From positions 620,001 through 684,000 of the forward strand of contig CAJSYZ010000003.1 in NCBI GenBank assembly GCA_910574455.1: a stretch of DNA of 64,000 nucleotides, read 5' to 3'. Within the stretch, counting starts at the first letter, position 1; each line of letters opens with the position of its first letter. Under the pieces are notes generated by a model. It was not told the DNA's origin and searched no databases. It saw only the letters and a program-made list of their open reading frames with translations. The translations under genes and the position numbers were made by a program. Shown here one piece after another: positions 11,601 to 23,270 of the stretch. The stretch comes from Trichaptum fuscoviolaceum (lineage: Eukaryota; Basidiomycota; Agaricomycetes; Hymenochaetales; Trichaptaceae).

Positions 11601-13342
11601 TCATTAGAGATCAAGCTACGCTTGAAAGCCTTTGATCCTTACCAACAATTTTTTTACCACCGTCCTTGTATGGTGGCGTTAATTCTTTGCATTTTCCATA
11701 GATTCTCTGAACTCACATAAGCGATATTACACCATTGCTTGAGCTTATCAGGATAAAGTGCATCTTTTTCATGCGGGCACCAAGTGAAGTGATAAATTGA
11801 AATCCAAAGACTACTGAAAGACCGGTTAATTTCGTCCATTGCGTCCGGTCTCCCTAAGACTTCATTATTCATACAAAAGCTTCGCCTAAACATTGGGACT
11901 ACATACCACTGGGAGTCACGTCGAAGGCCTTCTCCAGAGATTGTACAGGGTCAAGCAATCCTTTCCGTAGGGATTCGGTCTCTTCAATCATATCTTTGTC
12001 GCCCCCGACAATTCCCAAGTGCGCAATGAAGCATCCCAACTATTATTCGTCGGTCAGAGTATATTTGCTCAACAAGGGTCCCGTACGTACCTCCACCTGC
12101 ATCTTCTCACACTCGCTTGAATGGAAGACAGTATCAGAACCAAACCGAAGAGATATATAGTAAAATATGTACCTTCTGTGTTTCGCGCATCTGACTTTGT
12201 ATCTCGCGATCGTTTCGTCGTTTGGCCATTCGTCTGTGAGTGCATTTGAGCCATCACAGTAGCCAACACCAAAGATACATCGTCGCTCACCCTCTTCATC
12301 GGTCTCTATGTTTGCTGTCTCAGTGTCTCGGAGTTCCTGAACAATAGCGCCTGTTTCTGCTGGTGAATCGTCGCCTACATATCCATATGAGATTTCTCGG
12401 CTGCCACAATGAAAGACGCATCGTTACTCACTCTGAATCGCAGTATCTGGGCGTGCCGTATCAATATTGAGAGGTCCCTGATTCCCAGTGTCCGCTACGT
12501 CTGGTGTGCCATTGCTTCGATGTGGAGCTTCACAAAGTGCCGGAGCTGTTTCCGCGTCATAACGGATTCACGCAGAAGTTGATGGTAAGTGAAATTGTTA
12601 CTCACTATTTTCTTTATCTGCCTTCTGACGCATGAGATCTCGCATCTCCTTAACGACAGTGAGAATATCGCTCAACGTGTCGTTCGGTACTTGCGTCGAT
12701 TTGATGCCTTGACACTATCAATATCTCAACGATGTAGATTGCCGATGATTGCGAACCTATTCCTGGATCTGTGAAACAGTGTCAGCTTCAAGTCTGTAAC
12801 CAGAAATACGAAGGCACGAACCAGACATATTGATCACAGCGAGCAGAGGGATGTGGAGGTGAGAGGAAAGAAAGTCGTCGGCGCTGAAGAGGCTGGTCTC
12901 CTTCATAGCACATGCAAACACCATGAGGCAGCCAGCGCCAATCAAGATAATGTTAGAAACTAACAATAAAAGGTCAATTTCAGTTTAGCGCCCGTCCGAA
13001 AAAGATCCGAAACCTTGCAAACTACAGCATGCACGAACTTCTCCTTGCATAACTTGTGAAGTCCGAACGCGAAATCGTCGAAATGTCTCGTACATAGCGG
13101 CAAGATTCGGAATAGTATCACCATCGTGGTTCGGGGCTTCAACCGCACAAGATAATTACCTGACAATAAGAACTGTACAATGTGTTGTCAGTCGTAAAAA
13201 CAGATCGAATTCTCTTCCAAGAAGCGCTTTCCATTATATTTGGAGCCGGAGCCGCGGTGTAGGATGTTCGAGATAGCAAGACTGGACAAAGCAATAGAGA
13301 CGGAGTGCGGACAGCGTCAATGCTTGCGAGAAAGTGGTACAA
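8677..13342 (-). pseudogene. Array gene 1: multi-exon four-helix membrane protein, nonsense mutation
   Basis: This has the same family architecture as array gene 2. Exons read from splice signals (minus strand) are 8677-9211 (acidic tail ending EELGE), 9260-9649, 9703-9953, 10003-10129, 10183-10429, 10480-10647 and 10709 to about 10955. Further exons follow to about 13340, including G-G-D-K helical modules near 11065 and 12005. Introns are about 48-61 nt with GT-AG ends. A TAG stop at 9565-9567 in exon 9260-9649 replaces the TCG Ser codon of copy 3, truncating the protein before its acidic C-terminus. The central exons (10480-11600) differ strongly from copies 2-5. The 5' end is uncertain; an upstream open stretch reaches about 14076. 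Confidence 0.72.
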
Positions 13343-14090
13343 GCTTAAGACTCAGCGGAAAGTGTCAACCATATTCAAGAACCATTGATCAGCTTCGATA
13401 TTGAGACTCGGTGTGCAGGAAAGTGGGAGGGAGACGTGGAAGTCATAACTGACGAGACCGAGCACTGTGCGATAACACGTAGCAATATCGAGATGGTCAG
13501 ACTTCATACCCACAGCGGAGGCGTGAGGAAAATTCGCAGGCTCTATTGTTGCAGTTACCTCTGGCAAGTACATTCGATCTTCTGTGGTAACGAAGACTCG
13601 AAGGTGCAGTACTTGCTCGAAATCTGATGTGAAGTTGTACTCAATGTTATAAGCGTCCGGTGACCATACGATAATCCAGCACGGATTGATTGTTGAACGG
13701 ATAACCATAGTTCAATGCTTGATAAAGAATGGATGAAGAGGAGAGCGTCAGCTACATTTCTCTTGGAACGGTCATGAGCGACGGAGGAAGAAAAGTTGGC
13801 CGGGGAGCTCCGGGTAGTGCAGTTGATTCCAGCAATCGGCAATTTGTACAATGACCAGTGTCTTACAACTTGAAGTCGCCGGACCATCACGCAACCTCCT
13901 ACTAGAAAGCCGATTGGACAGCGATGAATCCCACCGATAATGAATTGCACGCAGACGCCGCAGACAAGTCTTTCATGTACCCAACTTTCAGGCATCCCTA
14001 ACATTTCGTCTCCATAGCCTCCTTCCTCACCCTCTTCATACAATATCCGTCTGCAATGACTTCCTGTTTCAACCAACGTGCCGTACCTTC
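13343..14090 (-). other. Upstream region of array gene 1 with a possible 5' exon
   Basis: A minus-strand frame at 13555-14076 carries MLGMPESWVHER. The PESWV(x)HER core is also found in minus-strand frames upstream of copies 2, 3 and 4 (ending near 22000, 31583 and 40755). It could be the true first exon of each array gene. Much of the rest of the frame is low-complexity and drifts between copies. No clear TATA box is seen. Confidence 0.3.
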
Positions 14091-15960
14091 ACTCACGTTT
14101 ACAAATGCTTTGACTCTCTTTCACCCTGCTATGCAAACCAAAACACTCTCACATCTTCGCGTCATCTACACACCGAATGGGAGAAAGGCTTCGAAAGAGC
14201 ACGATGGAGAATTTAATGTTGGCATGATATGTTAGATGAGGGTTCGCACCGTTACTGAGGAGAGTTATGATTAGCTGAGGTGCGTGTACTGTTTCTTGTG
14301 TCCTATCACGATCGACTTACAACTCGTGTTCAGCCACTGCCGCTAGCTCCTAACTTCTCCTGTCTCGACCATTCTAGCACTGCGGAGCTACTTCCCGATG
14401 CTTATTTGCCTTTTACTTCCGCCAACCCTTCCGGGACGCATACCAAAACGTCATTCCCTACGAGCGCGCTTCAAAGCGACCACCTCATTTTCTGTGTGTA
14501 GCGTCATCTTTCGTGCTGTCCTTCGCAGATTCGACCTCTTGTTCGTGTATCATCTGCTATACGCGCCGTGAGAATTTCAACCCAAGCGCTTCAATCTCTA
14601 TGTCTCCCTTTACTTGCAATTCTCCCAATCTTGCCTTTGGCGCGAACCCTGCGACTCATTCTTGCTTGGTCGTCGTGAAGCTAAGTTATCCGCTCTGGAT
14701 ATCGATGAGGATGACGTGCCGTCGCTTGCAGCCGGTTCCGGAGGGAATGAAGTCTGACATAAAGAGGACGGAGAAGGGATGGAGGTGTTGCCCGAGAGAG
14801 CATGGCCAAGCAGGCTGGCGAGGTTGGGTTTGCTAAATGATCTGAGGAGGGGTAAAGTTGGGAAGAGGACAAATTGTTTGTTGGGAGGTACGCGAAATTA
14901 TTTGATATTGGCTTATTGCATCGGACTGGACCTCCCTTCAAATACAGTTTCCAACAACAAATCATATCCTTAGCGGCTACGACGATCTCCTCGACCTACT
15001 TTCCTCCAACCAACACCGGGACTTCCTCGACTCGGTGAGGGACACAAAGGCGACTGGGGATAGTGACGTCATGATCGACGACCTCGAATTGATCTCTACA
15101 CTTTTACCTTCCGCCTCAACTATGTCGCCCGTGCACGCAATCGAGGATGTTATGGAATCCCTCTAGCCAACAGGTTTTCCCGCAATCACGACTGACCAGT
15201 ATTACTTGCCTTTTCACTCGCACACCTTCTCGATGCTTACTCTGAATACTCCACTACGCTCCCCGATCTTGCGCATCGGCATCACATGTTGACTGAAGCC
15301 CTTGCTCGTCACATACCTCGTTCCATTGAATCGGGATCTCAAGGGAACGGCGTCTTGATCGCAGTTCAACCCTATCCGAGGCAATGGACCCTGCCCTGCT
15401 AAGTTCGTAGTGAATACCATAGAAGACGAAGGCGATACCGGTGAGGTCGACGTGTTTTCAGTTGGAAAGGGACAGTTGGACGCTGTTCATATGAGACTAA
15501 GAAGAGGGGAAAAACGCAGCTTTCTTCAAGAATCCCATAAAATCGATCTGTAACGAGCTAAAGGCTTTACAGTTGGCACCATCTCTTCTCGCTCCCCCTC
15601 TATCTTCCTTGTCGACCTTACCTTCTCAAGCAGCCTTCCTAGGAATTCACGCATCAACTAATAGCGTCGCAATCAGACAATGGTGACAGGCTGGTGAGTC
15701 TTGACCAGCATCCTTGTCATCATCCCCGTCCCAATCTTCTGACCTTGACCTTGACCTTCCATGTACGGAACCCTACAAAGACCACTGGTATCCCCAGACC
15801 CAGATCCGTGCCGAGCTGTCGTTCACTGGCACTTCTCGCCTTCGATGGAATGACTTAGACTATCTGGCTATTCCAGTCATGTATCTAACTCATAAATACA
15901 TTCGCATAACACCCTATTTGAATTCAAGCTGTGCAAGTAGGCGTCGAAATAAGTGAGAAC
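14091..15960 (+). pseudogene. Module B, copy 2 (best-preserved copy)
   Basis: An intron is visible at 14888-14947 (GTACGC...ATACAG). The following exon, 14948-15166, is a clean 72-codon frame of helical, acidic character (YDDLLDLLSSNQ, then MIDDLELIST, ending EDVMESL-stop). The upstream open segment (about 14779-14887, RLARLGLLNDLRR) is in a phase that does not join simply to it, so the gene model is incomplete. Copies 1, 3 and 5 carry frameshifts in the matching exon; copy 4 has an in-frame deletion. I do not recognise the family. A second possible frame runs about 15200-15380. Confidence 0.42.
14948..15166 (+). CDS. Terminal exon of module B copy 2, unknown protein
   Basis: This 219-nt frame directly follows a CAG acceptor at 14947 and ends in TAG. 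Its residue composition (Asp-, Leu- and Ser-rich, with regular hydrophobic spacing) is protein-like. Key segments are SSNQHRDFLDSVRD and DVMIDDLELI. The same residues can be traced in copy 4 near 33825-33953 (SSHQCRNFLELARD, ending VLESL-stop). Only this copy keeps the whole exon open as far as I can see. No known domain is recognised. Confidence 0.4.
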   Translation, partial: FPTTNHILSGYDDLLDLLSSNQHRDFLDSVRDTKATGDSDVMIDDLELISTLLPSASTMSPVHAIEDVMESL

Positions 15961-16554
15961 CAGCGGTTTGACTCAGGATCACAATGAGCAGATCTCACGC
16001 CTTGCAGAAAGAAGGGCAGGAAACAGGGCCTCGCGAGCTCATGCGATGCATTCGACTCCAGATGCGTACCGAACTCCTGTGTCATGAGGCGCGTAGATAG
16101 CAGCTGTTTCATGAGAAACATGAACGACTCGCAAATGACTTCGCAGATGCCGCGATGCGCGCAGAAAAGAGTTGAAGATTCTTATTGGATGCGGGAGTTA
16201 GAAGAAACCAAAAAGCAAAAAGAGAACTCTGTTGTACGTCGCAATAGTGGCAGAGAGGGAAAATAAGAGAAACATCCATCCAATCCATCTGCAAGATTCC
16301 AAGGACATGCGAGATCAACATCTGACGCTCCGGCGCCATTCAAGAACATTCGGTGGTTCAAGATTTAAATAACCTGAAATATGAACAAAGACTGATTACA
16401 TAGCAGGAGACGGAATAAAAGCATCATTATAAGCCAATGGAGCAAAGCCCTTCGTACAGCAGCTTTCTACATGCGCCGTTCTATGGATATGAATTTCAGA
16501 AAGTTAATCTCGATGAATCAAAGACTCAACATACCCCTTCTGCAAAATCCGGCA

Positions 16555-19500
16555 TCACTCTCCCAGCTCTTCCTCGTTCTCGTTCTCCGATACGGACGTG
16601 ATTTCCTCAGTCCCATTGAGCGTAGCAAATCCCGTTTCTATCACAGGAGCGCTTGGCAACAAGTTCGCATCTGCAGGCGTATCTGCAGGCGCTACTGGGC
16701 TTGATGATTCAGCCGACGGAGGATCCTCATTGGGAGAAGGAGGAGAACGGTCAAGCTGGCCTGAGCTATCCGGTTTCACTTCCATCTGTGCCGAAGGCAA
16801 ATGTTCCGCGTCTTCATGAACGGAAGCGGGCTGGCTTGATTGGGGCGGAGTGGCCTGAGTGGATGCGGCGTTGACTTGGTCTTGGTCAACGACTTCTGAT
16901 CCTAGAGGTAGAGGGTCAATGTCGGCATGCTCTGCCGCCGCTTCGTGATGCTCCTCCTCCTCAATCACCCTACTTCCTTTCTCGCGTTCATTAATCCATG
17001 CGGAGAGTACTACATCATGGAATTTCTTCCTGAGGTCTGGGTAACCCCATAGAAATTTCCCGATAAAGTACTTTGCATCTTCTTCACTCTCCATACTAAT
17101 ACATGTTAGTATGTTCTTCATGTTAACGTGGTCAGGTGCTTACATGTCAGTTTTCCAAATTTTAAAGTTGCGCATGACCCAATCGGCTGTGACGTCGTTG
17201 AAGATTGTCAGCAGAGCCTCACGAAACTCGTTTTCGGCGTTCTTGGCAAGGTTTTCCGCTTGCATTTCCTCCAGTCCCTCAGCTTTCTCATGTTGCTTTT
17301 CTCCAGATTCAATATCACCTTCTGCCCTTCCCGCACGGCAACATGCGCATATATGCACCCGAACAAAATGACCAATGGAAGAAAATGCCTTCTTTGTCAT
17401 CAGCCAGCACTTCTTGATCGCTCTTACGATGTGGCGGACGAGCCTTGAAAGAAGGTACGGATTTCGCCAGTCAAGTCTCCATTTTATGCGGTAGTTTAGA
17501 CGTGCTACGACGCTGTTGATATCGAATGCCCTATATGTACAATGTCAGCTGGGTCTTGTGCGATCATTGAGAGAATAGAAGTACCAGAAGATGTTTCGTA
17601 GCAGGTGTAGCCAGTTCGCCCAATCAAAGGGCCACTTTACCATCTTCCAAATGCATGATGTGATGTACAACAAGGATACAATTATCCACCCCATGGCTAT
17701 CCTTATCCACTTCATGACTGTCCTTATCCAAGCAGCCCAAGCGGAATCATGCTTTAGCTGATATATGAACCAAACTACAACCGCCAGTAAGCACATCCCG
17801 TGCAGTCCCGTTAAGATATTCGTTGCGAGGGTGACAAAATGTGGCTGACCAAAACTCAGTTCTGTGGCAGCCTCATTAGATTTTATGGCGTACCTGGAGA
17901 GATAGGTACGCGAACAGGTTTAAGCCAAGGACAAAAGCAACAGCCGCAATAATAAGAAACAGCATCGGTGCTTTGTCGAACCACATGCGAATTAGCCGCG
18001 GAGGCACACGCGAATCATAGCTGTCAGATACATCAGTTAACCATCGGCAGGATAACTATAGAATAAAAGGCGCACATTGAAGACTTCCTCCACGTCAAGC
18101 CCAGCAAGCTACTCACACCCGAGGACACACTAAAGACTAGCGACAAGAACCAAAATAGGTTGACGACTCCCCTCAAGGAGTTAGACGGGACCGCATCTGT
18201 CGCCGCATACGTGAACTGAAGCGTGGTCGCTGTCACGCTTGAGAAGAAGGTGGCGATCGTAGTTAAGTTGACGTATCGCGTTGTATCCCTTTCCATTTGA
18301 TCAACAAGGAATTTCGGTAGGACTGATTTGCGTCAGAGGGAGTACGCAGTCAGAGCGACAACGACACTTACACTCCTTTCCGAACATCTTTAGTTCTTCG
18401 GCCACGTTACCAGAACTGACTCCGGCTGGACTTCCTTCAGGTGGCCTTGCTTCTTTAGGTACAGCGTTCATGCCAAACATTGTTACCTCCAATTTGGTGA
18501 GAAGTTCATCACAGACAAACTTCAGGCATCCATCTAAATCACGGTTATGCCTATAACCTGGGTTCAAAAGTGTTAGAGAAGTTCCTGTAAGTGGTTAATG
18601 CATTGTTATTACCTCTAACCGCGTGTAATGCATTCTTCGTAGTGACGTCAGCAGCTACCGGATGGATATGGGGGTCTGAAACTCACAGATAAGCAATCTA
18701 CCCATTTTTTGACTTCGCGGAAGTAGAAGGCATGCTTTTGGTGGTACAGGCTCCCGTTAAATCTCTGGCGGAAAAGTATAGTCCACCGAGAGATGCAATC
18801 AACGAGTTTAGGGTTCTATACCAGTCTATAATGGCACTATTAGAGGAGTGAAATATAGGGTACAGCATTCCACGTACTGTCCGGAGTGGAGCTCACAATA
18901 CCCTTCAGACACTCAACAAGGCCGACTAGATAAACCTTGACTACTTTTGCGGCTTCAACTACCTCTTTGTCCCCTCCAACAACACCATAATGTGCGATAA
19001 GGTGGTCCAGCTTCCTTGTCAGTAAAGAATGTATTACATCGTAGATTGTCTCCACTTACCTCAGTCCTCATTCTATCGCATATACTGAGATGAATTAATC
19101 AATTACTTCAGGCAGAAACTGAGACTTGGGAGGGTAAAAGCACCTTTGATGATGTATAGTTCTTCCACTCAGCGCCACAATCAGGTCTGGCTCTGTTGGG
19201 GAACTAGTGGCTCCATCCGTTTCTATGGGAGGGAAGACACGGCTTATGTATACATGACACTGCTCTTCAAAGTTCTCTATCTTTTGCGACGCCAGCCAAT
19301 CATTCGCAGCTTCGAACCGAGAGAGACTGTCAAAAGAATTGTTTCCAGAATCACGAACGCGGAACGGCTTACTTTTCTCTTCGAATGTCGACAGTGCTTC
19401 GACGACACCATCCATCACCGTTTCCAAGTCGGAGAATAATTCGACGTGGATGAATTCCAAGCATTCGACATATTTACTTTCCTCTACGAGGTCTGCGCCA

Positions 19501-21320
19501 CGCATCATTAGAGATTAAGCTGAGGGTTGAAAGTCTTTGATCCTTACCGCGAATTTTGCCATATCCGTCCTTGTATGAGGGAATTAATCTTTTGCACTTT
19601 CTATAGACACTCTGAACTCACGCCAACGATTCTATCCCATTGCTTGAGCTTATCAGGATAAAGTGCATCTTTTTTAAGCGTGCTGAAAGCGACGCATCCA
19701 ATTGAAAGCCAAAGCCTATAAAAAGAGTCTCTGAATTCGCCCATTTGCGTCCGGTCTCCCTAAGATTTCATTATTCATACAAAAGCTTCGCCTAAACATT
19801 GGGACTACATACCACTGGGAGTCACGTCGAAGGCCTTCTCCAGAGACTGTACAGGTTCAAGCAATCCTTTCCGTAGGGATTCTGCCTCTTTAATTTCATC
19901 TTCGTCGCTTCCGACAATGCCCAAGTGTGCAATGAAGCATCCCAACTATTATTCGTTGGTCAGAGAATAATTGCTCAAGAAAGGTTCTGTACGCACCTCC
20001 ACCTGCATTTTCTCACACTCGCTTTAATGGAAGACAGTATTAGAGCCCATTTGAAGAGACAGACACTGTGTCGTACCTTCTGTGCTTCGCACATCTGTCT
20101 TTGTACTTGGAAATTGTTTCGGCCTTTAGCCAGTCACCTATGGGTGTCTTTGAGCTACCACAGCGGCCGTCATTAACGATACGTCGATACGCACCATCAT
20201 TATCAGTCTCATTCTGCTCCGTCTCAGAGTTGAAACGTTCCTGAGTAGTAGGGTCTGCTTCTGGTGGTGAATTGTCATCTACGTATCCATTTGAGCTATC
20301 TCAGTTTGCTTCACGAAAGACGCATCTTTACTCACTTTGATTCGCAGTGTCGGGGTTTGACGTATCCGTACTGAGAGGTTCCTGGTTAGCAGCGTCTGCT
20401 ACGTCTGGTGAGCTGTCGCTTTGATGCAAAGCTCCATGAAGTTCCTCGGCTGTTTTCGCGTCAGAAAGGATGTACGCATGGGTTGAAGGAATGTGAGTTT
20501 GTCACTCACTATTTTCTTGATTTGCCCTTCGAAGCATATGGTCTCGCATCTCCTTCACAACAGTGAGGATATCCTTCAGCGTGTCATTCGATACTTGCGT
20601 CGAATTGACGCCTTGGTACTATCAATATCCCAACGACATAGATTGCTGGTAATTGCGAACCTATTCCTGGATCTGTGAAACCGCGTCAGCTTAAAGTCTG
20701 TAATCCGAGGTAAGAAGAGACGAACCAGACATATCGTTCGTAGCGGGCAAAAGGATGTGGAGGTGGGAGGAAAGAGAGTCGTCGGCGCTGAAGAGGCTGG
20801 ACTCCTTATAGCACATGCGAACACCATGAGGCAGCCAGCGCTAATCAAGGTAATTTTAGGCACTGGCACCAGCAATGGAAGGTCGAATACAGATAAGCGC
20901 TGGTCTAAAAAAGTAGCCAAGGTGCACGAACGTCTCCTCGCATCACCTGTGAAGTCCGAGCGCGAAGCCTTCGAGGTGTCTTGTACCTAGCGGCAGGGCT
21001 CGGAGCACAGTACCGCCATAGTGCTTCGAGGTTTCACCCTCACAAGATAATAACCTGACAATCCAAAAAGTAGATCGTGTTTTCAGTTGTAAAGACAGAT
21101 CAGACATTATCTCAAGAATACAATCCCCAAGGGATTTGGATCCAGAGGCGGTGTAGATAGCAAGACTCGACAAAGCAATAGAAACGGAATGTGGCGAGCA
21201 ACAATCCGTGCGAGAGAGCGGTACGAACGTAAGACTCAGAGGAATGTATCGACTACGATCAAGGAGAATTGACCAGCGTCGATATGAGATTTGACGTGCA
21301 GGAAAGCAGGAAGAAGACAT
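16555..21320 (-). CDS. Array gene 2: four-helix membrane protein with helical repeat modules (family reference)
   Basis: The minus-strand 3' exons are 16555-17095, 17144-17530, 17585-17844, 17894-18020, 18076-18322 and 18372-18557, all bounded by GT-AG with CTRAC-type branch points. Further exons follow near 18700-18840, 18840-19080, 19100-19500 and onward. From N to C the protein has a hydrophobic segment (KITLISAGCLMVFACA), a helix with VKEMRDLM, and S/T/D linkers. A Cys/His motif (KDRCAKH) and helical modules with IAHYGVVGGDKEV follow. Then come four membrane helices (TTIATFFSSVTATT; VVNLFWFLSLVFSV; MLFLIIAAVAFVLG; GMCLLAVVVWFIYQ), a WGYPDLRKKF region and an acidic Pro-rich tail ending EELGE. 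The membrane core resembles, from memory, a common uncharacterised basidiomycete family. No enzyme motif is seen. The first exon is uncertain. Confidence 0.7.
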
Positions 21321-21900
21321 GGGATGGGGGTATGATAGATGAGACAGGCACTGAGTGATAACACGTAGGAATGGCGAGATAGTCGGAGTTTGATACCAAC
21401 AGCGGGAGGCGTGAAGACAACTCGCATGCTACATCGTTGCAATTCCCTCTGGTAAGGTCAGTCAATCTTCCGTGCCAAAGAAAATGTGCTGTACTTGCTC
21501 GAAATCTGACGTGAAGATGTGCTCAGTGTCATAAGCGTCCGGTGACCATACGAGAGTCTAGAACATATCTATTGTTGAAAGAATAGCCATGCTTCGACAC
21601 TTGATAAAGAATGCATGAAAAAGAGGGTGTCAACTGCATTTCTCTCGTTTCTTGGGCGGTAATGGGCGACGGAGGAAGAAAAGCTTGGTGGTGCGGGGCT
21701 TCCGGGTAATAAACATATATTTAAATCGGCGACTTCGATACTCGGAATAGCCGGTCCGGCGGGTGCGCTTTTCGTTTGTCTCAGAGTCTTCAGACGAGTC
21801 GTCTATTTTTGTTTTCGGTGGTTCCTTACCTCAATCCCGACGTATTTTCTGCAACATTGGCGAGTTTTGTGACAATGGCCGGTCCACCTTGCTACGGATG
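21321..21900. other. Region between array gene 2 and module A
   Basis: Short minus-strand open pieces recur in the equivalent places of other units (30790-31480, 40060-40620) but shift frame between them. There is no confident gene. It may contain the 5' untranslated region or first introns of the array gene. Confidence 0.3.
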
Positions 21901-23270
21901 ATGTGATGGTGTGTTTAGACAGTGGGCGGTTTTGAGACTCGGTCGGTGCAGAGTTCCTTTCATGGAGCAAATTCACCCAACTTTCTGGCAACTCCATCAT
22001 TCATTCTCAAAGCCTCCTTCCTATCCTTTCTCATGTGATCTTCGCTGCATGCTTTATCCCAATGTGCGACGCAGGCAAGACCACTGGTGCAATTCCCGTG
22101 AACTACCATCCGAAGGAGGGCAGAGGGGCGAAAACGGAAGAGGAGAAGTTAGTGTTGGGCGACATAACGAGAGAGATTTAGGTACGCACATATGCTCCTG
22201 GCGTGTCACTCTTTCCACCTTCCACCCTTTGTTCCTTTCCACATGTACCCTCCACCGATTTGCGCGAGGGTGTTATCCTGTTCCTCTCTTTCAAAGATTG
22301 CATTCTTCGTCCAGAGGTTCCGCAGAATCACGACCAACGCTTACTCCCGCCGTGTACTAGAATGCAATCCCTTCGAGCTCGTGCAACCCTTCAAAGCGCT
22401 CGTCTCATTCTGCGCATGTGGCGTCGCCGTCTGTGTAATACTTCGCACATCCAGCCTCTTACTCGTGCATTATCCTCTATTTCCGCGCCTCAACTTATCC
22501 ATCTATAATCTCCAGTCGGATCCACCGCAGAGCGCTTTATTTGCAGTGTCTCCCTTTACTTTCATTTTCCATACCTTGCTGGGTGCGTGCTCTGAGATTT
22601 CTGTCCGCTGGGCAACGATAAGCTCGAGTAGGCGCTCTGGGAGTCGATGAGGCTGGTGTGCCGTCACAGGAAAGGCGGTTTGAAGAAGGAAGGAGATATC
22701 ATTCTAAAGGATGGAGAAGAAAGGAGGAGATGACGATCCTGGAGGAAGAGACTGTCGCCTGATTCTTCCATCAGGCAACCCGCCAAACCAGCTTTGTCCG
22801 TATCCTTGCACCAGCATCTCGTACTCGGCTCAGACGCCAACACCGGTAACGGAAGACATTTGTTGTTGGCTGAGACCTTGCGCGTCGTGTCCTTGTGGCT
22901 TCCACATTGTATGTGTTTGTATCTTCCGTGGAGATAAAAAGGTGCTTCGCCCGAGCCTGTGTATGTGTTTCCTCGCGAAAGCGAGCCCTCAGCATCCGTT
23001 CAGCTTCCGGTCGTCGTGGACGCAGTCCAAAGCTCACTGTACCTATAAGAGATGCTCGTATGGACAATGAGGGTGCATAGAGGTGAGAGTCGAAGACGAA
23101 CTTCGGGGGAAGAAATGCGTGCTCGTCCGGCACTCAGCAAGTCTAGCGATAGCCGATTCTTTCGCAATGGCAACCTCTGGAATATGACGAGATTCTTGTC
23201 GCTGGCGACTCAGAGAATAACCGGCCCGTCGCGCTGCTTCCCTGTTCAGCGACTCCTCTCCAGCAATCAA
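21901..23270 (+). other. Module A, unit 2-3 junction
   Basis: A repeated block, also at 31480-32870 and 40620-42030, is absent between units 1 and 2. Plus-strand open stretches (21911-22360, 22192-22650, 23052-23432) recur in all three. The one from about 22370 (LRARATLQSARLILRMWRRRL) resembles a matching stretch in module B, so A and B look like diverged duplicates. A GATAAAAAGG box near 22935 lies upstream of an ATG at 23052. Coding status is unproven: differences between copies are mostly amino-acid changing. Confidence 0.35.
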
